NCBI GenBank assembly: GCA_947074205.1
Contig: CAMTOQ010000021.1
Coordinates: 1 to 50,050 of the forward strand
Reading direction: 5' to 3'
Origin: an uncultured Bacteroides sp.
GTDB taxonomy: Bacteria; Bacteroidota; Bacteroidia; Bacteroidales; Bacteroidaceae
DNA length: 50,050 nucleotides
Shown: one piece after another, positions 24,677 through 34,575 of the stretch
Numbering within the stretch: the stretch's first letter is position 1
Layout: the number at the start of each line of letters is the position of its first letter
Notes under the pieces: model-generated
The model's input: only the letters and a program-made list of their open reading frames with translations
What the model was told of the DNA's origin: nothing
The model's database searches: none
Program-made: the position numbers and the translations under genes

Positions 24677-27031
24677 TTAGAAGTTGAATGGAGTAGACTT
24701 GATATAAATCTTAAAGTCCTTGATGCTGTGGGGAGCACCATCTTCCATGCGAGGAAGATATTGCAATGCCGTGATGGTCTGCTCGCTACCTAGGTCTAGT
24801 ACGATTTGGTGAGGGAAAGGTGCCTTTTTAGCACTACTCCAGTAGGTCGATTCTTGTAAGTCGAAAATCTTGTCAGCGGCTCTATTGCCGGCCACCACCT
24901 CTTCGCTATCACAATAAGCTACTGTCCACGGTTCGCGGCTGAGGCGCACACCCTTAGCGTCGAGCAGGTAAAGCTCGGCGATGCAAGCATATTCACGATT
25001 GCTGTGCGAGCTGCCGGCTTCGAGACAAAGATAACGTCCTGTTGTAGGAGAGTCAAAGTCCACTTGCTGCCAGCTGTTGCCCTGTGCAAATTGTCCCACT
25101 TTTACCGGTGATTCTCCCTGTAGATTAAGGCTTTCTCCCTCTTTGCGATGTGTTTTAGGAGTGGCCAAAGCTAGTTTGTCTATTATAGGCTTCTTCAAAC
25201 CTTCGACCACCGTCTCTTGTGGGCCAACGATGTCAAAAACAATGATTTCGTTCTCTCCTTTCTTTAGCCAACAGCCCGGCATATAGAGCGTTTGTTGAGG
25301 CCCGATCTGCCAAAAACGGCCGATGGGGTAACCATTGACATAAACCTGACCTTTTCCCCACGTTTCAAGATTTAAGAATGTGTCGCCAACCTTCTTTAAG
25401 TTGAATGTGGCACGGTAGCAACCGGGTACTTTTTGATCGGTAAGTGTTTCGTAGTGCCTATTTTTCATCGTGCTATACTCGTCGTCGATATTGAAGACCT
25501 TCCAATCTTTAAGATTGACAGTGAGCTCGCTACCGTTTTCTGTGTGGTATAAGATTTCTACCTTATCGGTAATACCTTTAAAGTCTTTGATAGCACGTCC
25601 GAAGTTGATACGCCCCATAGCCTCTACCAATATATCTAGCTGATCGCCCTTTTTTAGTGGAGGGAGCAGAAGACTCTTTTCATTGTTACGGCGATCAATA
25701 GTGCCAATAAGGGTACCATTTACGAATACCTGAGCATAGTCGTGTGCATTAAGCACATTAAGCACACTTTTGGTAGTCACTTCAGGAGTTAGAGTGCGAT
25801 ACAAGATAGAACCCCAGCCTTGATCAAACTCTTCCATCGATTTGATATCAACGCTCTGTTTAGCGGTGGGAAGATTCTCGAAAAGTGGTGCCACCTCTGT
25901 AAATCTTATTGCAGGAATCTCTATTATAGGTAGTTCGCTAGGCACTTTCGGCATCTTTTTACCATCCATATAGTTGGCCATCATCTTCCGTAGTTCCCAG
26001 AATTTCTCTGTGGCTTGTCCCGCTTCGTTGATAGGCGCATCATAGTCGTATGAAGTTACATCAGGTGCAAAACCCGGACTGTTCGCGCCAGCCCAACGTC
26101 CCCAACTGGTGCCGCCGTGAGTCATATATAGTGAGAAAGAGATGCCTCTATCCAGCATTTCGCGCAAGCCATCTACCATCTCTTTACTGCCACGTGTCTC
26201 GTGATTTCCGCCCCATTTGTCGAACCATCCGCTCCAAAACTCCGAACACATCTGTGGAGAGTTGGGACGCAGTTCGCCAAGCAGCTTAAATTGGTTATCA
26301 ATATTGGCACCCGTTCCGAAGTTCATCGTCCACACCAAGTCGTCGAGAGCATTTAGCGTAAAGTTAGAACTCCAGTCGCATTGAAACAGCGTCACTTTAT
26401 CGAAACCGCTCTCGCGCACAATATCTCGCACGGCAGATATATACTCTTTGTCTTCGCCATAAGAGCCGTACTCATTCTCCACTTGTACCATAATGATAGG
26501 TCCACCCTTATCGATGGTGAGATGTCCGATTTGTTTGCCCACCTCCTGTTCGAATAGGCGCACACGTTCCAAGAAATAAGGATCGTTTTCGCGCAAGCGT
26601 ATATCCTTCTTTTTCAGTAACCACCAAGGCAAACCGCCCATTTCCCACTCTGCACATACATAAGGACCAGGACGCACAATCACATAGAGTCCGTTTTTCT
26701 GTGCCAGCTCAATGAAGGCAGCCAAATCGTTGTTGCCCGTAAAGTCGAACTCATCCTCCTTTTGCTCGTGGATGTTCCAAAATACATATAGGCAGACGGT
26801 GTTCATACCCAATGCCTTGCACATTTTTAGGCGATGTTCCCAATAGGCACTAGGTATGCGTGGGTAGTGCAACTCGGCAGCCTTTACAATGAAGGGTTCT
26901 CCATTGAGCAGAAAGGTTTTATTGCCTGCAGTGAAAGTGCCCTTCTCTTGTGCCACCATATTGTGGGCACTCATAAGTAAGAGACAAAGAGAGAGGATAG
27001 TCGTGATAAATCTTTTTTTGACGCTTTTCAT
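24677..27031 (-). CDS. GH35 beta-galactosidase with C-terminal discoidin-like domain
   Basis: This 784-residue secreted enzyme should remove terminal beta-galactose from glycans. A signal peptide (ending NMVAQ) precedes a (beta/alpha)8 GH35 domain whose catalytic acid/base is Glu187 in IIMVQVENEYG and nucleophile Glu264 in CSEFWSGWFDKWG. After the barrel come galactose-binding-like jelly-roll domains (QVFVNGTLIGTIDRRN; GQVYVNGYPIGRFWQIGPQ). The last about 140 residues resemble an F5/8 type C (discoidin) domain. I start at ATG 27031 (MKSVKKRF); a longer frame to 27058 would add nine residues. It stands alone, without SusC/D or a regulator next to it. Confidence 0.93.
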   Translation of the reverse strand: MKSVKKRFITTILSLCLLLMSAHNMVAQEKGTFTAGNKTFLLNGEPFIVKAAELHYPRIPSAYWEHRLKMCKALGMNTVCLYVFWNIHEQKEDEFDFTGNNDLAAFIELAQKNGLYVIVRPGPYVCAEWEMGGLPWWLLKKKDIRLRENDPYFLERVRLFEQEVGKQIGHLTIDKGGPIIMVQVENEYGSYGEDKEYISAVRDIVRESGFDKVTLFQCDWSSNFTLNALDDLVWTMNFGTGANIDNQFKLLGELRPNSPQMCSEFWSGWFDKWGGNHETRGSKEMVDGLREMLDRGISFSLYMTHGGTSWGRWAGANSPGFAPDVTSYDYDAPINEAGQATEKFWELRKMMANYMDGKKMPKVPSELPIIEIPAIRFTEVAPLFENLPTAKQSVDIKSMEEFDQGWGSILYRTLTPEVTTKSVLNVLNAHDYAQVFVNGTLIGTIDRRNNEKSLLLPPLKKGDQLDILVEAMGRINFGRAIKDFKGITDKVEILYHTENGSELTVNLKDWKVFNIDDEYSTMKNRHYETLTDQKVPGCYRATFNLKKVGDTFLNLETWGKGQVYVNGYPIGRFWQIGPQQTLYMPGCWLKKGENEIIVFDIVGPQETVVEGLKKPIIDKLALATPKTHRKEGESLNLQGESPVKVGQFAQGNSWQQVDFDSPTTGRYLCLEAGSSHSNREYACIAELYLLDAKGVRLSREPWTVAYCDSEEVVAGNRAADKIFDLQESTYWSSAKKAPFPHQIVLDLGSEQTITALQYLPRMEDGAPHSIKDFKIYIKSTPFNF

Positions 27032-27097
27032 TTTAGTATTATCATTAATAGGTTGCATAGTAATTCTTTAATCTGTCTGATCTCTTATACTACCGTG

Positions 27098-27128
27098 CAA
27101 ATGTAACTTTTGTTTCGGTTGTTGCCAA
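27098..27128 (-). promoter_or_regulatory. Promoter of the beta-galactosidase gene
   Basis: On the minus strand TACATTTG (27105-27098) matches the -7 box and TTGG (27128-27125) sits 19 bp upstream as a near-match to the -33 TTTG. Confidence 0.6.
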
Positions 27129-27293
27129 CCATTTTTATATTAACCTGCTATATATCAACAAGCAAATCTTTCAGAATAGACTATAGCTAAGGTGTATGAA
27201 ACTTCTTTGTGCTTAGAGTGAGTTCAATCTGATGCCTTGAGGTAGTATCGCAATATGCATAAGGGCGAACAATATAGTTCTACAAATTATTCC

Positions 27294-27301
27294 TACCTTT
27301 G
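27294..27301 (+). promoter_or_regulatory. -7 promoter box for mnmA
   Basis: TACCTTTG matches TAnnTTTG 24 bases before the mnmA ATG at 27326. This placement argues against an upstream start at 27299, which would lie inside the promoter. Confidence 0.6.
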
Positions 27302-27325
27302 CCAAATAAATGTTATCACAGTTTT

Positions 27326-28408
27326 ATGGATAAGAAGAAAGTTTTGGTAGGGATGAGTGGGGGCATTGATAGCACTGCTACTTGCTTGATGCTGAAGCAA
27401 CAAGGATACGATATAGTGGGCCTCACCATGTGGGTATGGGGCGAAAAGCCTGTTGAGGCTGTAGAACTGGCTGCCCGAATGGAGATAGAACACCATATTG
27501 CGGACGAACGCGAGGCTTTCAAAGAGATAGTTGTACAAGACTTTATAGACGAATATCGCAACGGTCGCACACCCAATCCGTGTGTGATGTGTAATCCCCT
27601 TTTCAAATTTCGCATTCTTACTGAGTGGGCCGACCGCTTGGGATGCGACTATATAGCAACGGGCCACTACTCGCGTATTGAGCAGATTGATGGTCGATAT
27701 TATATTATCATGGGCGACGACGATAAGAAAGATCAATCTTATTTTCTTTGGCGACTCAGTCAAGAGGTGTTGTCGAGATGTCTATTCCCGCTAGGCGACT
27801 ATACAAAGGTGACCGTGCGTGAGTATCTTGCCACTATGGGCTATGAGGCCAAATCGAAGGAAGGGGAGAGTATGGAGGTCTGCTTTGTGAAGGGCGACTA
27901 CCGCGATTTTCTTCGTCAGCATTACCCAGCAATAGATAGCGAAATAGGACCCGGATGGTTTGTCAACTCCAATGGTGTGAAATTGGGACAACATAAGGGT
28001 TGTGCCTACTACACGGTGGGGCAGCGCAAGGGACTAGAAATTGCTTTGGGCAAGCCTGCCTATGTGCTGCGCATCAATGCAGAGAAGAATACTGTGATGC
28101 TAGGCGATGCGGAGCAACTCAAATCCAATTATATGCTAACCGAACAAGACCAGCTGGTGTGTGAGGAGGAACTACTGAACTGTGAACACTTGACTGTTCG
28201 AATCCGTTATCGTAGTAAGCCTATAGCTTGCCGTGTGCTACGCGTTTCGCCAGAGCAGCTGCTTGTGAAGTTTTTAGAAGATGCTACCTCTATCACGCCG
28301 GGGCAATCTGCCGTATTTTATGAAGGTAGTAGAGTGCTAGGTGGTGCCTACATCGCATCGCAACGCGGCATCGGACTTGTGATAAGTCAACAACAAGATA
28401 ATTTTTAA
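27326..28408 (+). CDS. mnmA: tRNA-specific 2-thiouridylase MnmA
   Basis: MnmA thiolates U34 of Lys, Glu and Gln tRNAs using ATP and a relayed persulfide. The 360-residue protein shows the ATP pyrophosphatase P-loop [12 protein letters not shown] (the usual form is SGGVDSS), the first catalytic cysteine in [12 protein letters not shown] (Cys89 by alignment to the NPxxxCN motif) and the second in [14 protein letters not shown] (Cys186), followed by the central and C-terminal beta-barrel domains. The start is ATG 27326. Bacteroides genomes often carry more than one mnmA, and the divergent P-loop fits a paralogue; this cannot be settled from one window. Confidence 0.9.
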   Translation: MDKKKVLVGMSGGIDSTATCLMLKQQGYDIVGLTMWVWGEKPVEAVELAARMEIEHHIADEREAFKEIVVQDFIDEYRNGRTPNPCVMCNPLFKFRILTEWADRLGCDYIATGHYSRIEQIDGRYYIIMGDDDKKDQSYFLWRLSQEVLSRCLFPLGDYTKVTVREYLATMGYEAKSKEGESMEVCFVKGDYRDFLRQHYPAIDSEIGPGWFVNSNGVKLGQHKGCAYYTVGQRKGLEIALGKPAYVLRINAEKNTVMLGDAEQLKSNYMLTEQDQLVCEEELLNCEHLTVRIRYRSKPIACRVLRVSPEQLLVKFLEDATSITPGQSAVFYEGSRVLGGAYIASQRGIGLVISQQQDNF

Positions 28409-28417
28409 ACTGAACCC

Positions 28418-29782
28418 ATGAAATCAATCATGCGAATACTCTTTACCTTTATAGGTCTTTTGATGTGTGTAGGGATGATGGCTCAACCCACACCGCTTAA
28501 ATATCGTGTCTACTTGAAAGACAAAAATTATAATCAATATTCATTAGATAAACCCGAAGAGTTCCTCTCGGCTCGTTCGCTGGAGCGTCGTAAGCGCCAG
28601 AATATAGCAGTAGACTATTCCGACCTACCAGTGTCGCAGGCCTATATCAATGAGATCTATCAGACGGGTGGCAATCCGGTGACAAAAGGCAAATGGAACA
28701 ACTTTGTGACGGTGTCCGTGATCGACTCAATTGTAGCAGGAGAGATCGGCGAGCTTCCTTTTGTGAAGAAAGTGGAATTGGTGTGGGTGCAACCGCCCGC
28801 TAATAAGCCAAGCGAAACGGTGAAGCGCGATACCTTGATCAATCGTCCTACCAAGAGCAAAGATTACTATGGTCTAGGTGATGAGCAAATAACGATGTGC
28901 AACGGCAAAAAGCTGCATGAGGCGGGCTTCAAAGGCGAAGGTATGATGATTGCCGTAATTGATGCCGGCTATCACAATATGGACCTTATCAATGCGATGA
29001 AGAATATTAAAGTAGCGGGTGTTAAGGATTTAGTGAAAGCCGACTCCGACATTTATATGGAGAATAACCATGGTCTAGGAGTATTGTCATGCATGGCGAT
29101 GAATGCGCCGGGCATCATGGTGGGTACGGCTCCCGAATCGGAATACCTGTTGCTAAGAAGCGAAGATGCTTATTCGGAACAACTGGTGGAACAAGACTAC
29201 TGGGCGGCAGCTGTAGAGTATGCAGATAGCATTGGCGCCGACTTGGTTAATACTTCACTAGGCTACTATGCTTTCGATAATCCACTAGACAACTACCATT
29301 ACCGTGATTTGGATGGTAGTTATACATTGATTTCTCGCCAAGCCTCTATGGTGGCCGACAAAGGTATGGTGATGGTATGTAGCGCCGGTAACTCGGGTGC
29401 AGGTTCGTGGAAAAAGATTACACCTCCGGGCGATGCTCACAATGTGCTTACCATCGGTGCGGTGGAGCAGAGTCGTCTGCTGGCTCCTTTCTCCTCGGTG
29501 GGCAACACCGCTGATGGACGTATCAAGCCCGATGTAGTGGCTATGGGCGCGCTGACACAGGTAATGGGCACCGATGGCAACATACGCAAAGCCAACGGTA
29601 CTTCGTTTGCATCACCTATCATTTGTGGATTGGTGGCTTGCTTGTGGCAAGCACTTCCTCATCTCAATGCGTTGGAAGTGATGGATTTGGTGCGTAAAGC
29701 CGGCGATCGTGCCCAATATCCCGACAATATATATGGATATGGTATTCCCGACTTTTGGAAAGCTTATGAACTGAAACAATGA
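28418..29782 (+). CDS. S8 family (subtilisin-like) serine protease
   Basis: This 454-residue exported protease has a signal peptide (ending GMMAQ), an N-terminal region of about 130 residues resembling an inhibitor/propeptide (SLERRKRQNIAVDYSDLPVS), and a subtilase domain. The triad is Asp182 (MIAVIDAGY), His218 (NNHGLGVLS) and Ser396 (NGTSFASPI), with the oxyanion-hole Asn in CSAGNSG. The stop overlaps xseA by four bases (ATGA), so it is co-translated with a DNA-repair gene, probably without a functional link. No C-terminal sorting domain is visible. Substrates are unknown. Confidence 0.93.
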   Translation: MKSIMRILFTFIGLLMCVGMMAQPTPLKYRVYLKDKNYNQYSLDKPEEFLSARSLERRKRQNIAVDYSDLPVSQAYINEIYQTGGNPVTKGKWNNFVTVSVIDSIVAGEIGELPFVKKVELVWVQPPANKPSETVKRDTLINRPTKSKDYYGLGDEQITMCNGKKLHEAGFKGEGMMIAVIDAGYHNMDLINAMKNIKVAGVKDLVKADSDIYMENNHGLGVLSCMAMNAPGIMVGTAPESEYLLLRSEDAYSEQLVEQDYWAAAVEYADSIGADLVNTSLGYYAFDNPLDNYHYRDLDGSYTLISRQASMVADKGMVMVCSAGNSGAGSWKKITPPGDAHNVLTIGAVEQSRLLAPFSSVGNTADGRIKPDVVAMGALTQVMGTDGNIRKANGTSFASPIICGLVACLWQALPHLNALEVMDLVRKAGDRAQYPDNIYGYGIPDFWKAYELKQ

Positions 29783-31023
29783 CCCAAGATATACTTTCGC
29801 TATATGAACTGAACGCACTCGTTAGGCAGACGCTCGATGAGGCCTTGGCCGAATCGTGCTGGATTAGGGCCGAGCTGAGTGATGTGCGACAAAACGCCAA
29901 CGGGCACTGCTATCTGGAGTTTGTACAGAAGGATGAACGCAGCGGACAGATAATTGCCAAGGCTCGTGGTATGATATGGAGCCAAACTTTTGGCCTATTG
30001 AAACCCTACTTTGAGGACTCTACCGGCCAACGTTTTGGCAATGGCATAAAGGTGTTGGTCGAAGTGTCGGTGCAGTTTCACGAACTGTATGGATATAGCT
30101 TGACGGTGCACAACATTGATCCCACTTATACCGTGGGCGATATGGCACGTCGACGCATGGAAATCATCCGCCAACTAGAAGAGGAGGGGGTGTTGACACT
30201 CAACAAAGAGTTGGAGATGCCTATGTTGCCACAACGCATTGCTGTCATATCATCGGCTACCGCAGCGGGTTACGAAGATTTTTGCAATCAGCTAGAGAAT
30301 AATGTCTATGGACTTGCCTTTCGTACTGAACTCTTTGCCGCTGCTATGCAGGGCGCGCAAGTAGAGCAGTCTATCCTCAATGCACTGCATCAGATTTATA
30401 GCAGAATAGATGAGTTTGATGTAGTGGTTATCATTCGTGGGGGTGGGGCAACTTCCGACCTATCGTGTTTCGACTCTTATATGCTGGCTGCCGCATGTAC
30501 ACAATGCGAGCTCCCCATAATAGTGGGCATTGGTCACGAACGTGACGAGACTGTGCTCGATGCTGTGGCGCACACGCGCGTGAAAACACCTACCGCCGCT
30601 GCGGAATATCTAATTGGGCGCTTGTGCGACTGTGCTAGCCGACTGGAAATACTTGCCTCGCAGATTAGAAGTGGAGTGGGCAACCGTATTGCTCAAGAGT
30701 TTAGCCGGCTAGACCAACTTCGTCATCGTCTACCTTCGGTGGTGGTGCGACGACTCTCTACCGAAAAGACTAGGGTGGTGATGGCAACTAGCGAACTAGA
30801 ACGCTCATCGAAAGCGCTGCTTATGCGTCAAAAGCATCAGCTTGAGCTACTGAAACAGCGCGTGATAGATGCTTCGCCCGAACGCCTGCTGGAAAGGGGC
30901 TATAGCATCACCTTGCACAATGGTAAGGCGGTGAAAGATGTTTCTCTATTATCCGAAGGCGATGAACTAACTACTCGTGTATGGAAAGGCGAGGTGAAAT
31001 CGAAAGTAACAAGTAAAAAGTAA
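29779..31023 (+). CDS. xseA: Exodeoxyribonuclease VII large subunit
   Basis: XseA with XseB degrades single-stranded DNA to oligonucleotides. The 414-residue protein has an N-terminal OB fold (LSLYELNALVRQTLDEAL through DPTYTVGDMAR, about residues 5-125), the catalytic domain with VISSATAAGYEDF, VVIIRGGGATSDLSCFDSY and PIIVGIGHERDETVLDAVAHTRVKTPTAAAEYL, then a coiled-coil and the closing LLERGYSITLHNGKAVKD. It overlaps the protease gene by four bases, and xseB follows after 12. Confidence 0.97.
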   Translation: MTQDILSLYELNALVRQTLDEALAESCWIRAELSDVRQNANGHCYLEFVQKDERSGQIIAKARGMIWSQTFGLLKPYFEDSTGQRFGNGIKVLVEVSVQFHELYGYSLTVHNIDPTYTVGDMARRRMEIIRQLEEEGVLTLNKELEMPMLPQRIAVISSATAAGYEDFCNQLENNVYGLAFRTELFAAAMQGAQVEQSILNALHQIYSRIDEFDVVVIIRGGGATSDLSCFDSYMLAAACTQCELPIIVGIGHERDETVLDAVAHTRVKTPTAAAEYLIGRLCDCASRLEILASQIRSGVGNRIAQEFSRLDQLRHRLPSVVVRRLSTEKTRVVMATSELERSSKALLMRQKHQLELLKQRVIDASPERLLERGYSITLHNGKAVKDVSLLSEGDELTTRVWKGEVKSKVTSKK

Positions 31024-31035
31024 ACTGTAAAAGAT

Positions 31036-31245
31036 ATGGCAACAAAAAAGGAAAGCTATGCCGAAGCAATGGCACGTCTAGAAACTATTGTGCGTCAAAT
31101 TGATAGTAATCAGTTAGATATTGACCAACTGTCTGCAAAGCTAAAAGAAGCAAACGACATTATTGAGTTCTGCACCGATAAACTAAACAAGGTAGATGCG
31201 GAAGTCGAAAAAATGTTGGTGGGAAAAGCGAATACTGAAGAATAA
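31036..31245 (+). CDS. xseB: Exodeoxyribonuclease VII small subunit
   Basis: XseB binds the coiled-coil arm of XseA in multiple copies. The 69-residue protein matches the family: SYAEAMARLETIVRQIDSNQLDIDQLSAKLKEANDIIEFC with a helical hairpin. It lies immediately downstream of xseA, the standard arrangement. Confidence 0.95.
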   Translation: MATKKESYAEAMARLETIVRQIDSNQLDIDQLSAKLKEANDIIEFCTDKLNKVDAEVEKMLVGKANTEE

Positions 31246-31289
31246 AAACTATATTTGCTTTTCAAAAAAATACTTAATAGAATCCCGAT

Positions 31290-32309
31290 ATGAAGGAAAT
31301 AGATTGGTCAAATATCGGCTTTGGCTATATGCCAACCGACTACAATGTGAGAATATATTATCGTAATGGTAAATGGGGCATACTCGAGACTAATAGTAGC
31401 GAGATTATTAACATACATATGGCAGCCACCTGCCTGCATTACGGTCAAGAGGCTTTTGAGGGATTGAAGGCTTTCCGTGGAAAAGATGGTAAGGTTCGTA
31501 TCTTCCGTTTAGAAGAGAATGCTGAACGTATGCAAAGAACTTGCGATGGTATCTTGATGCCACAACTTCCAACAGATCGCTTTAGAGAGGCAGTTTTGCA
31601 AGCTGTAAAGCTGAACGAGCGTTTTATTCCTCCTTATGAGACAGGCGCTTCGCTCTATATTCGTCCTCTACTCATTGGTACGGGTCCTCAAGTGGGTGTG
31701 AAACCTGCTGACGAGTATTTGTTTATCATATTTGTAACACCTGTAGGCCCATATTTCAAAGGTGGTTTTGCAGCCAATCCATATGTGATTACTCGCAAGT
31801 ACGACCGTGCTGCACCTCATGGCACCGGTACCTTCAAGGTAGGTGGAAACTATGCTGCTAGTCTTCGCGCTAGTAAAGAAGCACATGAGGCCGGTTATGC
31901 TGCCGAGTTCTATCTAGATGCTCGCGAACATAAATATATCGATGAATGTGGTGCGGCCAACTTCTTTGCTATTAAAGATAATACTTATATTACACCACTT
32001 TCTACATCTATTCTTCCTTCTATTACTAATAAGAGTTTGATGCAACTAGCTGCCGATATGGGAATGGAAGTGGAACGCCGCCCAATCTTGGAAGAGGAAC
32101 TATCTTCTTTCGAAGAGGCAGGCGCATGTGGTACAGCTGCTGTTATCAGCCCCATTGCAAAGATTGATGATCCGGAAAGAGATCACACGTATATCTTGTC
32201 TAAAGATGGTAAGCCTGGACCGGTTAGCACAAAGCTATATAATAAGCTTCGTGGCATTCAGTATGGTGATGAACCAGACACTTATGGCTGGGTAACAGTT
32301 GTAGAATAA
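31290..32309 (+). CDS. ilvE: Branched-chain amino-acid aminotransferase
   Basis: IlvE interconverts Leu, Ile and Val with their 2-oxo acids using PLP. The 339-residue class IV aminotransferase shows CLHYGQEAFEGLKAFRGKDGKVRIFR, the PLP lysine Lys183 in GTGTFKVGGNYAASLRASKEA, YIDECGAANFFAI and GACGTAAVISPI, which bind cofactor phosphate and substrate. The length and motifs fit the longer, eukaryote-like BCAT subgroup found in Bacteroidota. It is 44 bases after xseB and ends at a terminator. Confidence 0.95.
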   Translation: MKEIDWSNIGFGYMPTDYNVRIYYRNGKWGILETNSSEIINIHMAATCLHYGQEAFEGLKAFRGKDGKVRIFRLEENAERMQRTCDGILMPQLPTDRFREAVLQAVKLNERFIPPYETGASLYIRPLLIGTGPQVGVKPADEYLFIIFVTPVGPYFKGGFAANPYVITRKYDRAAPHGTGTFKVGGNYAASLRASKEAHEAGYAAEFYLDAREHKYIDECGAANFFAIKDNTYITPLSTSILPSITNKSLMQLAADMGMEVERRPILEEELSSFEEAGACGTAAVISPIAKIDDPERDHTYILSKDGKPGPVSTKLYNKLRGIQYGDEPDTYGWVTVVE

Positions 32310-32367
32310 ACATCTTTTTTATTGATGAGTTGAGTAATCATTGTCGACTATCAATAAATAGTTTTAA

Positions 32368-32414
32368 AAAAGGTTTCTTGCTTGCAGAGATGTTGAGCAG
32401 AAACCTTTTCTTTA
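32368..32414 (+). terminator. Intrinsic terminator after ilvE
   Basis: AAAAGGTTTCT (32368-32378) pairs perfectly with AGAAACCTTTT (32399-32409), followed by CTTTATT. Confidence 0.8.
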
Positions 32415-32468
32415 TTGCTTAAATGCGCTGGCTTTTTAAACTAGCAATGACAAACATAATAGAACATA

Positions 32469-33683
32469 ATGTCACCCATTAATAAATTACAAAACATTGA
32501 CTCTGATGCTTTACTTAGTGCAGTGTTGAAGAATGTGAATGCTTACGTCTTATTGATAAACTCAAATGTGGAGGTGCTTTATACCAACTACTACGATTTA
32601 AAAGGTACCAAAGCTCAAGAGACAGATGTACCCCTCAAAGTAGGCGACCTGTTGCACTGCTTCAATGCCGAGAGGGCAGTGGGAGGATGTGGTGAGCATG
32701 CTTTATGTGCTCGCTGTTCAGTTCGTAAATCTATAGAAAACTCTTTTGAACATTGCGAAGATTTCTCAAGCCTGGAAGATGATTTGGAACTGGTAATGGA
32801 AGATGGCTCGGTAGAGTGCTGTCATGTTAATGTCAGCGCAAAGTTCCTAGAAAAGTCAGAAGACCCACGATTGGTTTTGACTATCCACGACATTACTCTT
32901 CTGCGTAACACGCAAAAGGAACTGGAAGAGGCTAGACAAAAAGCCGAAGAATCCAATCGTTCTAAATCGGTATTTCTCTCCAATATGGGACATGAAATCA
33001 ATACCCCACTCAATGCTATACTGGGCTTTTCTGAGTTGTTGATACACAATGAATCGTCCGAGGATAAAGAGCAATATATGGATATCATTCGTCTGAATGC
33101 CGGACTACTTGAACAACTTGTGGCAGATATCCTTGACCTCTCTAAAATAGAAGCCGGAACACTGGAATTTGTAGAAGATGAGGTGGAACTCAATCAACTG
33201 ATGAGTGAGTTGGAACAGATACACCTTTTCAAACTTATGCAGACAAATAAAAGCATAAAGTTGTTCAACAAATCTCCTCAAGAAGGTTATAGGCTTCGCA
33301 TCGATCAACATCGCTTGATGCAGGTGATGAACAACTTTATCACGAACGCAATGAAGTTTACCGATAATGGTACTATCGAGATAGGTTACTCAAAGTCCGA
33401 CGAGGGGTTGTACTTCTATGTAAGTGACACCGGTGCAGGTATTCCCGAAGAGAAGCTGGGTGTGGTTTTCGAACGCTTCGTGTCGCTACAACAAAAAAGC
33501 AAGGGCACGGGACTAGGATTGGCTATCAGCAAAAGTATTGTGGAAATGCTTGGAGGTACCATTGGTGTGAAGTCAACACTAGGCGAAGGCTCTACCTTCT
33601 GGTTTAACCTCCCTTATTGTCAGGACTGTCTTAGCACATCTACCCTCAAACTAGCTAGAAATGGCGAGTCTAAAGCTTGTTAA
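32469..33683 (+). CDS. PAS-domain sensor histidine kinase with cysteine cluster, orphan
   Basis: This 404-residue kinase has no signal peptide or membrane segment, so it should sense a cytoplasmic signal. A PAS domain (about residues 15-146) carries Cys64, Cys74, Cys80 and Cys83 in HCFNAERAVGGCGEHALCARC, a pattern that could bind a metal, Fe-S cluster or act as a redox switch. A coiled-coil linker leads to the HisKA domain with phospho-acceptor His175 (SNMGHEINTPLNAILGF), then the ATPase with N box (NNFITNAMKFTDNG), G1 (VSDTGAGIPEE) and G2 (GTGLGLAISKSIVEMLGG). No response regulator is adjacent, so its partner is unknown. The C-terminus has a further CxxC (YCQDC). Confidence 0.9.
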   Translation: MSPINKLQNIDSDALLSAVLKNVNAYVLLINSNVEVLYTNYYDLKGTKAQETDVPLKVGDLLHCFNAERAVGGCGEHALCARCSVRKSIENSFEHCEDFSSLEDDLELVMEDGSVECCHVNVSAKFLEKSEDPRLVLTIHDITLLRNTQKELEEARQKAEESNRSKSVFLSNMGHEINTPLNAILGFSELLIHNESSEDKEQYMDIIRLNAGLLEQLVADILDLSKIEAGTLEFVEDEVELNQLMSELEQIHLFKLMQTNKSIKLFNKSPQEGYRLRIDQHRLMQVMNNFITNAMKFTDNGTIEIGYSKSDEGLYFYVSDTGAGIPEEKLGVVFERFVSLQQKSKGTGLGLAISKSIVEMLGGTIGVKSTLGEGSTFWFNLPYCQDCLSTSTLKLARNGESKAC

Positions 33684-33757
33684 CTACTAAATAATCATAA
33701 TCGCTCTTGTTGCCGATGTTGCAAGGCTAAAATTGGTGCTGATTTTGTAGCTCTCAA

Positions 33758-33788
33758 TTGTAGGTTAGGTTGAAAGTAAGTAATTTTG
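33758..33788 (+). promoter_or_regulatory. trmB promoter
   Basis: TAATTTTG (33781-33788) matches the -7 consensus. TTG at 33758-33760, about 20 bp upstream, is a partial -33. Its position excludes the in-frame ATG at 33786 as the start of trmB. Confidence 0.55.
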
Positions 33789-33809
33789 CACCATAACCAC
33801 ATTAATGAT

Positions 33810-34568
33810 ATGGGAAAAGGAAAATTAGAGAAATTTGCCGATATGGCAGCCTATCCGCATGTGTTCGAGTATCCCTACTCGGTGGCGGATAATGTGCCTT
33901 TCGAGATGAAAGGGGAGTGGAACAAAGAGTTTTTCAAAAACGATAATCCTATAGTTCTAGAACTAGGTTGTGGCCGTGGTGAATATACTGTGGGCTTGGG
34001 TCGTCGATTCAATGATAAAAACTTCATTGGTATCGATATCAAAGGTGCACGTATGTGGACAGGTGCTACTGATGCCTTGAAAGAGGACTTGAAAAATGTA
34101 GCCTTCCTACGTACCAATATCGAGATAATTGATCGTTTCTTTGGCCCTGAAGAGGTGAGTGAGATATGGTTGACTTTTTCTGATCCGCAGATGAAGAAAG
34201 CAACGAAACGTCTTACCTCGACCTACTTTATGGAACGCTATCGCCGCTTCTTAAAGCCCGGTGGATTGATTCATGTAAAGACAGATAGTCAATTCCTCTT
34301 TACCTATACTAAATATATGTTGGAGGAGAATGGCATCGTTCCTGAGTTTATCACAGAAGATCTGTATCACTCGGGACTCGAAGATGATATTCTTGCTATC
34401 AAAACTTACTACGAACAACAATGGCTAGACCGTGGCCTAAATATTAAATACATCAAATTCCGCTTGCCACTCGAAGGTGAACTACGCGAACCTGACGTGG
34501 AGATTGAGCTCGACCCTTATCGCAGTTACAATCGCAGCAAACGCAGCGGTTTGAAAACAAGTAAATAA
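33810..34568 (+). CDS. trmB: tRNA (guanine-N7-)-methyltransferase
   Basis: TrmB methylates G46 in the variable loop of tRNAs with S-adenosylmethionine. The 252-residue protein has the SAM motif [50 protein letters not shown] sequence ([20 protein letters not shown], the family signature with Asp) and the C-terminal [16 protein letters not shown] chose ATG 33810 ([12 protein letters not shown]), since it matches the family N-terminus and clears the promoter. mrp follows after 7 bases. Confidence 0.95.
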   Translation: MGKGKLEKFADMAAYPHVFEYPYSVADNVPFEMKGEWNKEFFKNDNPIVLELGCGRGEYTVGLGRRFNDKNFIGIDIKGARMWTGATDALKEDLKNVAFLRTNIEIIDRFFGPEEVSEIWLTFSDPQMKKATKRLTSTYFMERYRRFLKPGGLIHVKTDSQFLFTYTKYMLEENGIVPEFITEDLYHSGLEDDILAIKTYYEQQWLDRGLNIKYIKFRLPLEGELREPDVEIELDPYRSYNRSKRSGLKTSK

Positions 34569-34575
34569 CAATATC

